From NCBI RefSeq assembly GCF_000158815.1, contig NZ_GG657738.1:1361373-1425372 (forward strand): a DNA stretch of 64,000 nt, given 5' to 3'. The first letter of the stretch is position 1. Every line of letters begins with the position of its first letter. Shown here in pieces: positions 28,775-45,269 of this stretch. Both the position numbers and the translations under genes were made by a program. This stretch comes from Micromonospora sp. ATCC 39149 (GTDB taxonomy: Bacteria > Actinomycetota > Actinomycetes > Mycobacteriales > Micromonosporaceae). The notes below the pieces were generated by a model that saw only the letters and a program-made list of their open reading frames with translations, had not been told where the DNA came from and ran no database searches.

Positions 28775-28775
28775 A
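27417..28775 (+). repeat. Direct repeat unit A (copy 2, 1359 bp)
   Basis: Second copy of the repeat described at 25380-26756, shorter by 18 bases. The two start points are 2037 bp apart. Confidence 0.85.
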
Positions 28776-28824
28776 GACAGTCACGCGGTATCGGCTGGAA
28801 CGGCATCGGCTGACACAGAGGACG

Positions 28825-28861
28825 GTCCGGCCCCCTTCCGCTCGACGGGAGGGGGCCGGAC
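28825..28861. terminator. Bidirectional terminator between beta-helix gene 2 and the pullulanase gene
   Basis: A 15-bp stem (28825-28839 with 28847-28861, one T-G pair) between converging genes. Loop is 7 bases. Confidence 0.7.
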
Positions 28862-28872
28862 ACGTGTGACAC

Positions 28873-34371
<5,499 letters not shown>

Positions 34372-34420
34372 CGACGGCCTTCCTCTGGTCGTGATTGGCC
34401 CGCACGCTAGCCCTTGCCGA

Positions 34421-34474
34421 AACGTTCTGCAATACTTTGCAAACCCAGTCGCAACAAAGCAATCATCTTGCAAG
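34421..34474 (-). promoter_or_regulatory. Repeated TTGCAA/TTGCAG sites upstream of the amylopullulanase gene
   Basis: On the minus strand CTTGCAAG (34467-34474), TTGCAA (34437-34442), TTGCAG (34427-34432) and the palindrome AACGTT (34421-34426) lie 50-100 bases before the start codon. Direct repeats of CTTGCAG/CTTGCAA type are known in Streptomyces amylase promoters under MalR (LacI family) control, so this is a candidate maltose-responsive operator. Confidence 0.45.
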
Positions 34475-34559
34475 CGCGTCCGCACGGCCCAGCGAGGAGG
34501 GCAACCCGCAGCGCAGCGCGGGAAGGACCCGGCCACGGCCGATGGTCGCGAAGGTTCGC

Positions 34560-35258
34560 TCAGCGGATGCCCGAGCAGCCCACATTGCCGACGGTGCAGG
34601 CCGTCGGCCGGGTCGCCCAGGTCCGGTCGTAGTGGAACCTCAGCGGCACCGCGGCCCCCGGGTTCAGGTCGGCGCCGCTGGTGAAGGTCCAGGTGTCGCC
34701 CGAGCGGCTGATCCGGCCCTGCGGGGCACCCTCGATCCAGGCGGTGACCAGATTGGCGTACGGGAAGGTCATCCGGACCGTCCAGCCCTGGGACGACCGG
34801 GACTCGTTACGAACCAGCACCTCGCCGATGAACGCCCCGTTGTAGGTCTCCAACACCCGGTACGCACCGGTGAACGGCGGCGGGGCGGGCGGCGCCGGCG
34901 GGGACGCGGAGCGACTCCCACCGCCCGGCGTGGGAATGGCATCGGGCTTGGTGGGCCGCGCGGTGCTGGGCGACGGGGACGAGCGCGGGGACAGGCCCGG
35001 CACCACCGGCGCGGGCGACTCCGTCACCGACCGGCTCACCGTCGGCGGCAGCGTCGGCAGCGTCATCGTCGGCTGCGGCATCGTCCATTCCGGGGCCGGA
35101 AACGCCTCACCGACGGGACCCCGGGTGCGATACGTGCCGAGCGCCACGAACAGCAACACCACCATCACCACCACCCCGACCGAGACCACGATCCAAGGCG
35201 AATTGGCGATGGCCGTGCTGGCCCCGGAGGTGGGTCGCACGCGACGTGTGCCCGACAT
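34560..35258 (-). CDS. Membrane-anchored CBM2-like protein
   Basis: 232 residues. One membrane helix (PWIVVSVGVVVMVVLLFVAL, residues ~21-40), a Pro/Ser/Thr-rich linker to about residue 130, and a C-terminal CBM2-like domain (AYRVLETYNGAFIGEVLVRN, GWTVRMTFPYANLVTAWIEG, PGAAVPLRFHYD). No catalytic domain is present. It would display a carbohydrate-binding module outside the membrane. It lies 188 bases from the divergent-looking upstream region of the pullulanase gene, on the same strand. Confidence 0.75.
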   Translation of the reverse strand: MSGTRRVRPTSGASTAIANSPWIVVSVGVVVMVVLLFVALGTYRTRGPVGEAFPAPEWTMPQPTMTLPTLPPTVSRSVTESPAPVVPGLSPRSSPSPSTARPTKPDAIPTPGGGSRSASPPAPPAPPPFTGAYRVLETYNGAFIGEVLVRNESRSSQGWTVRMTFPYANLVTAWIEGAPQGRISRSGDTWTFTSGADLNPGAAVPLRFHYDRTWATRPTACTVGNVGCSGIR

Positions 35259-35674
35259 GTCCCTCCTCTCGGTTCCGCCCGGCGAGCGTAGCGATCAACA
35301 GCAAGGTCGGAAAGAGCCGGAGCATCACTGAACCGTCCTAACAGTTCGATGAGCCCCGGTTCCGTCGATGCCATGCACATCCGCAGGTCACCGCGACGCC
35401 GTCAGGCGGTGCGATCACCGTACAGATGGCGGGCCCCCGTCGGTACACCGCAGTGGGTAACGGTACCGCCCGCCCGGAACCCGCCGTCCCCGGCCGTCCA
35501 GGAACTCCCACACGGCGATCCCGGTGAGCAACGCCGAGACCGGCTGCCCGTCCTCGATCACAGCGTGTGCCGCGACCAGCTCACGCTCCTGTTAGTCCGG
35601 GCGCGCCGACGAACGACACCACCGAGGAGGCGAAAGAGAAGCTGTCGCACTGCGCACCGCGCCGACGCGTTCGC
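35259..35674. other. Intergenic region with a doubtful short frame
   Basis: About 416 bases with no firm gene. A 48-codon minus-strand frame (35415-35561, GTG start) reads sensibly (ALLTGIAVWEFLDGRGRRVP, GGRYRYPLRC) and could be a relic, but it has no ribosome-binding site. The rest shows no recognisable structure. Confidence 0.35.
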
Positions 35675-36367
35675 TCACCGTGGCGGGATGTGGACCTCGA
35701 TCTCGACGCCGAGCTGGGCACCGCCGGTCAGCCCGAGGTCGTCGCCGCTCCAGAACCGGCCCGGGTCGTACCAGTTCGGACGGCGGCCCGCCGACAACAG
35801 GCCCATCGCCTCGTACGTCACCGCGACCACCTCGGCACAGTACGCCGTCTCCAGCGCCCGGTCCCGCACCGCGGCCCCGCCCGGCAGCGCCGCCCGGCCG
35901 GCTCCCCGCTCCCGCCGCCTCGGCAGGGGCACCGGGAGCCGCACCTGCGGCACCCGGCCCCGCGCCCAGCGCCAGGCAAGCTGGGCGGTCGACGGGAACG
36001 GCGTGCCGTCGAGGCGGGCGACGGTGCGCAGCACGGCCTGCTCCATCGCCGCGTCGGCGGGCGGTTCGAGCTGGCGCAGCCAGGCCCGCTGGCCGTACCG
36101 GTTGGCCCAGACACAGACCGCGTCCCGCAGGTCGTGTAGCTGCACTCCGCGCTGGTGGGTGCCGGTCCACATGTCCGGCAGCGACCGGCCCAGCTCGGCG
36201 TGCCACATCAGCGGCGGCATGTCGTCCAGGACCACCGCCATGCCAACGTGGTTGACCGGGCTGTTGGTGGTGAGCTGGATGGCCCGGTCGGGCACGCTGC
36301 GGCCACGGAACACCCACACGTCGCCGGTGCGGGTCAGCTCCACGGCCTCGTCCAGGCCGATGCTCAT
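35675..36367 (-). CDS. Permuted NlpC/P60-like (YiiX/YaeF-type) protein
   Basis: 230 residues from ATG at 36367. An early SPVNHVGMAVVLDD block (His-Gly) and a late TAYCAEVVAVTYEAMGL block (Cys) are the order of the permuted papain-like fold in YiiX-type proteins, where His precedes Cys. No signal peptide is seen. Possible roles are amide or thioester hydrolysis on a lipid or peptide, but the substrate is unknown. It is divergent from the small broken gene at 36422, with only 54 bases between. Confidence 0.65.
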   Translation of the reverse strand: MSIGLDEAVELTRTGDVWVFRGRSVPDRAIQLTTNSPVNHVGMAVVLDDMPPLMWHAELGRSLPDMWTGTHQRGVQLHDLRDAVCVWANRYGQRAWLRQLEPPADAAMEQAVLRTVARLDGTPFPSTAQLAWRWARGRVPQVRLPVPLPRRRERGAGRAALPGGAAVRDRALETAYCAEVVAVTYEAMGLLSAGRRPNWYDPGRFWSGDDLGLTGGAQLGVEIEVHIPPR

Positions 36368-36421
36368 GCCGTCACCCCGTCGCCGGTGCTCTGCTCGCTC
36401 ATGGGGGTCTACCCTAGGCGC

Positions 36422-36626
36422 ATGCGGCGACGGATGCGGTGGTGGAAGGTGCTCGGGCTGGCCGGTCTCGCGGGTGTCCGCGGCGACCGGGGTGGTCGTC
36501 GCCCGCGCCGAGCGGCGGCGACGGGCGTACACCCCGGAGGAGATCCGGGTCCGGCTGCGCAACCGGCACGCGGAGGCCACCGCCACCGGTGTCCTGGGGG
36601 CCGCGCCACCCGACAAGCCGGCCTGA
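36422..36626 (+). pseudogene. Small membrane protein gene with +1 frameshift
   Basis: From ATG at 36422 the frame reads MRRRMRWWKVLGLAGLAGV, then goes out of frame. One base on, the next frame continues AATGVVVARAERRRRAYTPE and ends PPDKPA-stop at 36624-36626. Removing one C from the CC at 36478-36479 joins the two halves into a ~67-residue one-pass membrane protein with a basic, charged tail. TACCCT 6 bases before the ATG suggests a leaderless start. Function unknown. Confidence 0.6.
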
Positions 36627-36679
36627 CCGACGGGCCGGGGAACCGCATCGACGCCGGCAACCGTACGGGAGGCGTACCG

Positions 36680-38329
36680 TTGCAGACGGTAGGGCCGCCG
36701 GTGGTAGCGGGTCCACGGCCCACCGCCCAGACCGCTACCTGGGGAGAGCGCCGGCTTTCACAACCGTACATTTCACAGATCGAGGCCGGGCGCCGCAGCA
36801 TCGACAGCCGGTCAACGCTGATCGCCATCGCCGCTGCCCTACAGGTCACGGTCGCCGACCTGCTCGACCAGCCCGGCGATCCGGCCGACCCGGCGAAGAC
36901 CGGTGCCGCAGACGCGGTACCCGCCATCTGGGCCGCCCTGCTGGAGATCAGCGACGGTGACCGGCGCAGGCCCTCCGGCAGCCCGGAACAGACCGTCGCG
37001 TCCCTCCACGCCACCAACATCCTGCGACTCAGCGCCGACTACATTCGCATGGCCAGGACCCTTCCCGGGCTCCTCGCGGACGCCTCCGCCCATGGCGGAG
37101 TCCTGCTCGCCGAAGCCGCCTACCTGACGTCGACCTGCCTGCGGCCCCTCGGACACCGGCACCTGGCCGTCGACGCGGCCCGCATCGCCCAGGCCGCCGC
37201 CGAAGACGTCGAGCACCACGCGTGGCGGGGCGCGGCCCGGTTCGCATACGCGCAGGCCCTGCCCGTCGAAGCAGCCGGAGTCGCCGCGCGCGCCGCCGCC
37301 CGGACGATGGCCGACCTGCAACCCCACGCCGCGGAACGGAAAGTGCGGCAGGTACTCGGGCAACTACACCTGGCCGCTGCGCTGCGCTCCGCAGTCGACG
37401 GACAGACCGGCACCGCAGCCGACCACCTGTCCGAAGCGGAGCACGAGGCGGCGACCCTCGGTGACCCGCCGCCGGACGGCGGGTTCAACGCCATGTGCTT
37501 CGGGCCAACCAACGTCGTGTTGTGGCGAATGACCATCGCCGGCGAGTCCCCGATCTGCTGCGGCTGGCCCCTGCCCTGCTCGTCGACGGCCACCGGCTCC
37601 CCGGCGGGCAGGGTGAGCAGCTTGTCTGGGCGTACCGGCTCATCGCGTTCGTGCTGGTGAAGCTCGGCGCTGCGGAGCTGGCGTGGTTGGCTGCCGACCG
37701 GGCGCTGTCCGCCGCTGGCGATGAGCCGGTGCTGGCGGCGGTCGCCGTCGTGCCGCTCTGTCAGGCCCTGCGCGCCGCCGGCCGGCAGCAGGCCGCGTTC
37801 GAGCTGGCCGTCGTCGCCGCTCACCAGGTCGCCCCGCTGGAGCCGGACAGGGGCACGGCCGCCGAGCGAGCGGCGTGCGCGGCGGCCCTGGTCCAGGCCC
37901 GCGCTGGCCGCCGCCGCAGCGGGTGACCGGTCAACGGCGGACGAGATGCTCGACGACGCCACCGCGGTCACCGAGCCGGGCGGGCCGGAGCGGGCGGCGG
38001 TCGACGCGGCCCAGGTCGCCGCCGCCGTGCTGCTCGGCGACGGCCGGCGCGCGGTCGGCCTCCACGAGGCGCTGGTCGGTGGCCCGGCGTGGCGGCGACT
38101 GCCGATCGAGCATCGGGCCGCGCACCTGGTCGACGTGGCCGGCGCGTACGTGCGTACAGATAACGTGGCCGGGGCGGGCGGGGCGCTGCTGCACGCGGAC
38201 CGCCTGGTGCCCGCCGAGGTACGGATCAGGCCCGCCGGGCGGGCGGCGCTGGCCGAGGTGTTGGCCGGGGTGCGCCGGCCGGACCCGCGCCTGATCGCGT
38301 TGGCGGAGGCGATCAGGATAAAGCTATGA
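36680..38329 (+). pseudogene. XRE-family regulator with C-terminal helical repeats, frame-disrupted
   Basis: A good ribosome-binding site (GGGAGG) precedes TTG at 36680. The HTH is recognisable only from LSQPYISQIEAGRRSIDSRS on; its first helices are scrambled. A helical, TPR-like region follows. The frame changes twice: near 37545 after VVLWRMTIAGE (one base missing) to PDLLRLAPALLVDGHRLPGG, and near 37895 (one C too many) to ALAAAAAGDRSTADEMLDDA, ending AIRIKL-stop at 38327-38329. Actinomycete proteins of this kind are cytoplasmic regulators often next to a small effector. As written, no full-length protein can be made. Confidence 0.65.
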
Positions 38330-38730
38330 CCGAGCACGCGGACGTGCGGGAGTTGGCCACGCTGGACCGGGTGGTCGCCGAGTTGGTCGCGCTGACGGCA
38401 CCGGGCGACACGGACCGGGTCCGCGCGCTGGCCGAACAGGCTCAACGGGTGCCCCGGGTGTGGCCGGGGCAGAGCCTACGCACCTACCGGCATGAGCTGA
38501 CCCGGATGCGTGAGGAACATGGCCTGTCGCTTGAGGTGGCTGCCGAGCGGATGGACTGGTCGACGTCGAAACTGCGCCGGGTGGAGCTGGCGCGGTCGGG
38601 ATCAGCGTCAGCGACATGCGGATGCTGGCCGCTCTGTACCAGGCAGACCCGGCGACAGCGGAGCGGCTGGCGGACCAGGCATGGAGGGCGCGGCGGGCGA
38701 CCCGCAGAACGCGGGCATGGTCGGGCCCGG
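38326..38730 (+). pseudogene. Second XRE/DUF5753-like regulator, frameshifted and truncated
   Basis: ATG at 38326 overlaps the previous stop (ATGA). The reading MREEHGLSLEVAAERMDWST, then SKLRRVELARS is a DUF5753-type HTH. A missing G near 38593-38597 changes the frame before GISVSDMRMLAALYQADPAT and AERLADQAWRARRATRR. The C-terminal ligand-binding domain expected in this family (~180 residues) is absent; the sequence instead runs into the inverted repeat at 38774. It is a relic. Confidence 0.65.
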
Positions 38731-38773
38731 GCCGGACCGGGAGCGCCCCGCGCCGCATCGACGCGGGCAGCTG

Positions 38774-38848
38774 CGGCGATCTTGCAGTTTCGGCCCCAGC
38801 AAAAGGGACGAAGAGCCCAGGGGCGGGGCCCAAAGTGCAAGATCGGCG
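38774..38848. repeat. 24-nt imperfect inverted repeat (possible terminator or dispersed repeat)
   Basis: The arms 38774-38797 and 38825-38848 match at 21 of 24 positions and both contain GATCTTGCA. The loop is 27 bases. It lies directly after the truncated XRE gene and could be a terminator or a copy of a dispersed actinomycete repeat. Confidence 0.5.
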
Positions 38849-38894
38849 CACAAGAGGGGTGGGGGCCAAGCGCGCCCGCTGGCAGACTGCCCCG

Positions 38895-39938
38895 GTGACC
38901 GAACGGGAGACCGCACCTGAGGCCAGCGACAGCGGGTCGGGCGGCAGCCGGCCAGACCGCGGCCGACGGTGGCGACGCCGACTCGCAGTCGCGCTCGCCG
39001 TCGTGCTGCTGGCCGCCGCCGGCCTGTATGTCGGTAACAGCTCCACACTGGCCGACCCGCCACCGGGGCGGCCGTTCCAGCTGGCGCACCGCGGGCTGGC
39101 CCAGACCTTCGACCTGGCCGGCGTCACCAACGACACCTGCACCGCCGAGCGCATTCACCCGCCCGAGCATTCTTACCTGGAGAACACCCTCGCGTCGATG
39201 CGGGCGGCGTTCGCGGCGGGCGCCGACTTGGTGGAGTTCGACGTGCAGGCCACCCGGGACGGCCACCTGGCCGTCTTCCACGACGCGACGTTGCAGTGCC
39301 GCACCGACGGCACCGGGGCGGTCCGCGACCACACTCTCGCCGAGCTGCGCGAGCTCGACCTCGGCTACGGCTACACCAGCGACGGCGGGAAGACCTTCCC
39401 GTTCCGGGGCAGGGGGTTCGGCCTGCTCCCGACGGTCGAGGAGGTGCTGGCCGAGTTTCCCGGCCGGGAACTGCTGCTCCACCTCAAAATCGAGCGGGCC
39501 GCCGAGGGCGAGGCGCTGGCCGACCTCCTGGCGAGGCTGCCGGAGCAGCGGCGGCGCACCCTCACCGTCTACGGCGGCGACCTGGCGGTGGCCGCGTTCG
39601 CCGCCCGGCTGCCCGACGTCCGGGTCACCTCGAAGAAGATCATGCAGGACTGCCTCGTGCCGTACCTCGCCGGCGGCTGGACCGGGCACGTCCCCGATGC
39701 CTGCCACCATCGGCAACTGCACCTGCCCGAGCGCTACGGGCGGCTGCTGTGGGGCTGGCCGAACCGGTTCGTCGCCCGGATGCGCGAGGCGGACACCCGG
39801 GTGATCCTGGTCAACGGGTCGGGCGAGTTCTCGGAGGGCTTCGACGACCCGGACGACGTCGACGCGCTCCCGCCGGGCTGGACGGGTGGGGTCTGGACGA
39901 ACCGGATCGACGTGGTCGCGCCCCTGCTGGCCCGGTGA
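38895..39938 (+). CDS. Glycerophosphodiester phosphodiesterase family protein, membrane-anchored
   Basis: 347 residues from GTG at 38895 (a -10-like CAGACT lies 7 bases upstream, suggesting a leaderless start). A hydrophobic segment (LAVALAVVLLAAAGLYVG) follows a basic N-terminus, then the GDPD motifs: QLAHRGLAQ, LVEFDVQATRDGHLAVFHDA (Glu, Asp and His of the active site) and LLHLKIE. It probably hydrolyses glycerophosphodiesters from lipid turnover on the outer side of the membrane. Monocistronic; convergent with dedA. Confidence 0.88.
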   Translation: MTERETAPEASDSGSGGSRPDRGRRWRRRLAVALAVVLLAAAGLYVGNSSTLADPPPGRPFQLAHRGLAQTFDLAGVTNDTCTAERIHPPEHSYLENTLASMRAAFAAGADLVEFDVQATRDGHLAVFHDATLQCRTDGTGAVRDHTLAELRELDLGYGYTSDGGKTFPFRGRGFGLLPTVEEVLAEFPGRELLLHLKIERAAEGEALADLLARLPEQRRRTLTVYGGDLAVAAFAARLPDVRVTSKKIMQDCLVPYLAGGWTGHVPDACHHRQLHLPERYGRLLWGWPNRFVARMREADTRVILVNGSGEFSEGFDDPDDVDALPPGWTGGVWTNRIDVVAPLLAR

Positions 39939-39970
39939 CCCGATGATCGAGGCCGGCCGATCCAGCCGGG

Positions 39971-40627
39971 TCAGCGGTCGGCGGTCGCGCCGACCGGCTC
40001 GGCCTCGCCGGACGTCTCCGCCTGCTCCAGGGCGCGGACCCGCCGCCGCAGCCACCAGGTGCTGGCCAGGCCGGTGAGGACGGCGAGGACCAGCCCCGCC
40101 CAGGAGATGTCCTTGAGCCAGTGCTCGGCGGCCCGGCCCACGGTGTAGAGCAGGTAGGTGGTGCCGAAGGCCCAGACCAGGCCGGCGGCCGCGTTGGCCA
40201 GCAGGAACCGCCGGTACGGCACGTGCAGCGCGCCGGCGAGGGGGCCGACGAGGATGCGCAGCAGCGCCACGAACCGGCCGAAGAAGACCGCCCACACGCC
40301 GTACCGGACGAAGCTCTGCTCGGCGTGGGCGAGCTGCGCGGGGCCGAGGTGTTTCGGAAAGCGCCGGCCCAGCCGGGCGAGCAGCGGCCGGCCGCCCCGG
40401 CGGCCCACCGCGTATCCGATCGAGTCGCCGACGATCGCGCCGGACGCCGCGGCGGCGGCCACCCACTCCGGTCCCACCACCCCGGTGGCGGCGAGCAGGG
40501 CGGAGCTGACCAGCACGATCTCGCCGGGCAGTGGAACACCTATGCTCTCCACGCCGATCACCCCGGCGACGATCAGATAGACCGCGACCGGGGGCAGCGC
40601 GGTCAGCCAGTGCTGTACGTCGACCAC
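39971..40627 (-). CDS. DedA-family membrane protein
   Basis: 218 residues from GTG at 40627. Several membrane spans. The family signature is seen in GVPLPGEIVLVSSALLAATG, GDSIGYAVGRRGGRPLLARL and FGRFVALLRILVGPLAGALH. DedA/VTT proteins act as lipid flippases or help membrane integrity; the exact lipid is not predictable. A charged cytoplasmic tail ends the protein. Confidence 0.92.
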   Translation of the reverse strand: MVDVQHWLTALPPVAVYLIVAGVIGVESIGVPLPGEIVLVSSALLAATGVVGPEWVAAAAASGAIVGDSIGYAVGRRGGRPLLARLGRRFPKHLGPAQLAHAEQSFVRYGVWAVFFGRFVALLRILVGPLAGALHVPYRRFLLANAAAGLVWAFGTTYLLYTVGRAAEHWLKDISWAGLVLAVLTGLASTWWLRRRVRALEQAETSGEAEPVGATADR

Positions 40628-40745
40628 GGCCCACCCCCTCAGGTCCGGCCTCGAACCCTACCCGGGCACCGGGGCCCGCGGCCCCTCGCCGCCGGGCCCC
40701 GGCCACCCGGAGGCCACGCAACGGCGTCCCGAAGCCTGGCCCGAG

Positions 40746-40778
40746 GTTGCGCGAATAGCAAGACGGACGTACGGTTTT
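40746..40778 (+). promoter_or_regulatory. acnA promoter with candidate AcnR operator
   Basis: A -35-like TTGCGC (40747-40752) and a -10-like TACGGT (40770-40775) are 17 bases apart. Overlapping the -10 is CAAGACGGACGTACGGTTTT (40759-40778), which matches 17 of 20 bases with a palindromic site upstream of the acnR-like gene (54649-54668). This predicts repression of aconitase by that TetR protein. Confidence 0.6.
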
Positions 40779-40884
40779 GTTAGATGCGAGAACCCAGTAA
40801 GTGTCACCTAACCGGGGCGTCGCCCCGGCCGGTGCGACAGACTGCTCAGGACTACTCACGGTCGCTGGTGTGAAGGAGTACGAC

Positions 40885-43722
<2,838 letters not shown>

Positions 43723-43727
43723 ACGCA

Positions 43728-43773
43728 GGCGGGGCCCCTTGTCGACAGGCGTCTGTCGGCAAGGGGCCCCGCC
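43728..43773. terminator. Terminator between acnA and cvnD
   Basis: 21-bp stem with one T-G pair (43728-43748 with 43753-43773) and a 4-base loop, between converging genes. Confidence 0.75.
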
Positions 43774-43781
43774 GGTGCGCG

Positions 43782-44387
43782 TCAGCCGCCCGCGCGGCGG
43801 CGGGACTCCCGGACCTTCATCGCGTGCTCCATCAGCGTGATGAGCACCTCCTTGCTCGACTCCCGCTGCCGGGCGTCGCAGAGCAGCACCGGCACCCCCG
43901 GGTCGAGGTTGAGGGCGGCCTGCACCTCGTCGAGCCGGTATCGGCGAGCACCCTCGAAACAGTTCACCGCCACCACGAACGGGGTGCCGCGCCCCTCGAA
44001 GTAGTCGATCGACGGGAAGCAGTCGGCCAGCCGCCGGGTGTCGGCGAGCACCACCGCGCCGAGCGCGCCGAGCGCCAACTCGTCCCAGACGAACCAGAAC
44101 CGGTCCTGGCCCGGCGTGCCGAACAAATAGAGCACCAGGTCTTCGCTGATGGTGATCCGGCCGAAGTCCATCGCCACGGTGGTGGTGGTCTTGCCCTCCA
44201 CCCCGGACAGGTCGTCGATCCCGACCCCGGTCTCGGTGAGCACCTCCTCGGTCCGCAACGGCCGGGTCTCGCTGACCGCGCCGACCATCGTGGTCTTGCC
44301 GACACCGAAGCCGCCCGCGATCAGGATCTTGATCGCGGTGGGCAGCGGCGCGGCTCCCGCCGGCCGCTCAGAGGGCCCGTAGTCCAT
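43782..44387 (-). CDS. cvnD: Conservon small GTPase (CvnD)
   Basis: 201 residues from ATG at 44387. The P-loop is GGFGVGKTT, with FGTPGQDRFWFVWDE (switch II, like Ras/Arf DxxG but with TPG) and VAVNCFEGA in place of NKxD. This is the Rab/MglA-like GTPase of actinobacterial conservons. It is thought to cycle between GDP and GTP under the CvnB/CvnC partners at the membrane. Its start overlaps the cvnC stop region by 20 bases, so translation is coupled. Confidence 0.93.
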   Translation of the reverse strand: MDYGPSERPAGAAPLPTAIKILIAGGFGVGKTTMVGAVSETRPLRTEEVLTETGVGIDDLSGVEGKTTTTVAMDFGRITISEDLVLYLFGTPGQDRFWFVWDELALGALGAVVLADTRRLADCFPSIDYFEGRGTPFVVAVNCFEGARRYRLDEVQAALNLDPGVPVLLCDARQRESSKEVLITLMEHAMKVRESRRRAGG

Positions 44388-44754
44388 TGATAACCGCCTC
44401 GAAGATGCTCTCGTCGGGAAGGCCCGCGGTCACCCGCGGCTCGCGTACTTGCACGAGGTCGCGCGCCATCAGGTCGCCGAGCAGGACCCGGATCGTGCCC
44501 ACCGGCAGGTCCAGGTGCGCGGCGACCTCCGCCACGGACTGGATCCGCTGGCAGAGCGCGACGATGGCCAGGTGCTCCGGGCCCAGCCCGACCTCCGGCG
44601 ACACCTCCGCGCGGGTGGCCGTCACCAGGGAGATCAGGTCGAACGTGCCGGTGACCGGGCGCGCCCGGCCACGGGTCACCGCGTACGGTCGGACCACCGG
44701 CCCGGCGTAGTCGTCGACCCACTGTTCCTCCATGGACTCCCCTGGGGCCGTCAT
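44368..44754 (-). CDS. cvnC: DUF742 conservon protein (CvnC)
   Basis: 128 residues from ATG at 44754. The start EQWVDDYAGPVVRPYAVTRG, LISLVTATRAEVSPEVGLGP and the end AVINGLRAL are typical DUF742. The middle part (VAAHLDLPVGTIRVLLGDLM) resembles a winged helix. It lies 5 bases after cvnB and overlaps cvnD by 20 bases. Confidence 0.93.
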   Translation of the reverse strand: MTAPGESMEEQWVDDYAGPVVRPYAVTRGRARPVTGTFDLISLVTATRAEVSPEVGLGPEHLAIVALCQRIQSVAEVAAHLDLPVGTIRVLLGDLMARDLVQVREPRVTAGLPDESIFEAVINGLRAL

Positions 44755-44759
44755 GGCGA

Positions 44760-45182
44760 CTACTTCTCGCCGACCGGCTGCTCGGGAAGCCGGGTCGGGG
44801 AGGCCACGTACTTGCCCACCCGGGTCACCAGCATGGCCATCTCGTACGCGATGAGGCCGACGTCGGCGTCCTCCGAGGCCAGCACCGCGAGGCAGGCGTT
44901 GCGGCCGGCGGCGGTGACGAAGAGGAACGACGACTGCATCTCGATGATCGTCTGCTGCACCTGGCCGCCGCCGAACCGTTTCCCCGCGCCCCGGGCCAGG
45001 CTCTGGATGCCGGCCGCCATCGCCGCGAGGTGCTCCCCGTCGTCCCGGCTCAGGCCCTGCGACGAGGCCATCAGCAGGCCGTCTGTGGAGAGCGCGACAG
45101 CATGTTCGGCCTGCTTCACCCGGCCGACCAGATCATCCAGCAACCACGTCAGGTCGGCACTCGAAGCCGTCTTCTGCCCCAC
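44760..45182 (-). CDS. cvnB: Roadblock/LC7 protein (CvnB)
   Basis: 140 residues from GTG at 45182. LTWLLDDLVGRVKQAEHAVA and LSTDGLLMASSQGLSRDDGE are the roadblock fold start; the rest fits the family length. These proteins dimerise and regulate the partner GTPase. Second gene of the conservon, 87 bases after cvnA. Confidence 0.93.
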   Translation of the reverse strand: MGQKTASSADLTWLLDDLVGRVKQAEHAVALSTDGLLMASSQGLSRDDGEHLAAMAAGIQSLARGAGKRFGGGQVQQTIIEMQSSFLFVTAAGRNACLAVLASEDADVGLIAYEMAMLVTRVGKYVASPTRLPEQPVGEK

Positions 45183-45269
45183 TCGTCGTCCTCTTCTCCC
45201 CCGGCTGGTGTCGCCGTCTTGTCGTCTGGGACCTGCCGTCCCGCCATGGCGCGGTTCGTCCGCGCCGCC

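Noticed and set aside
25380..28775. The 1.36-kb direct repeat as a transposable element
   Set aside because: It has no terminal inverted repeats, transposase or target duplication, and its borders fall inside genes; partial duplication or gene conversion explains it.
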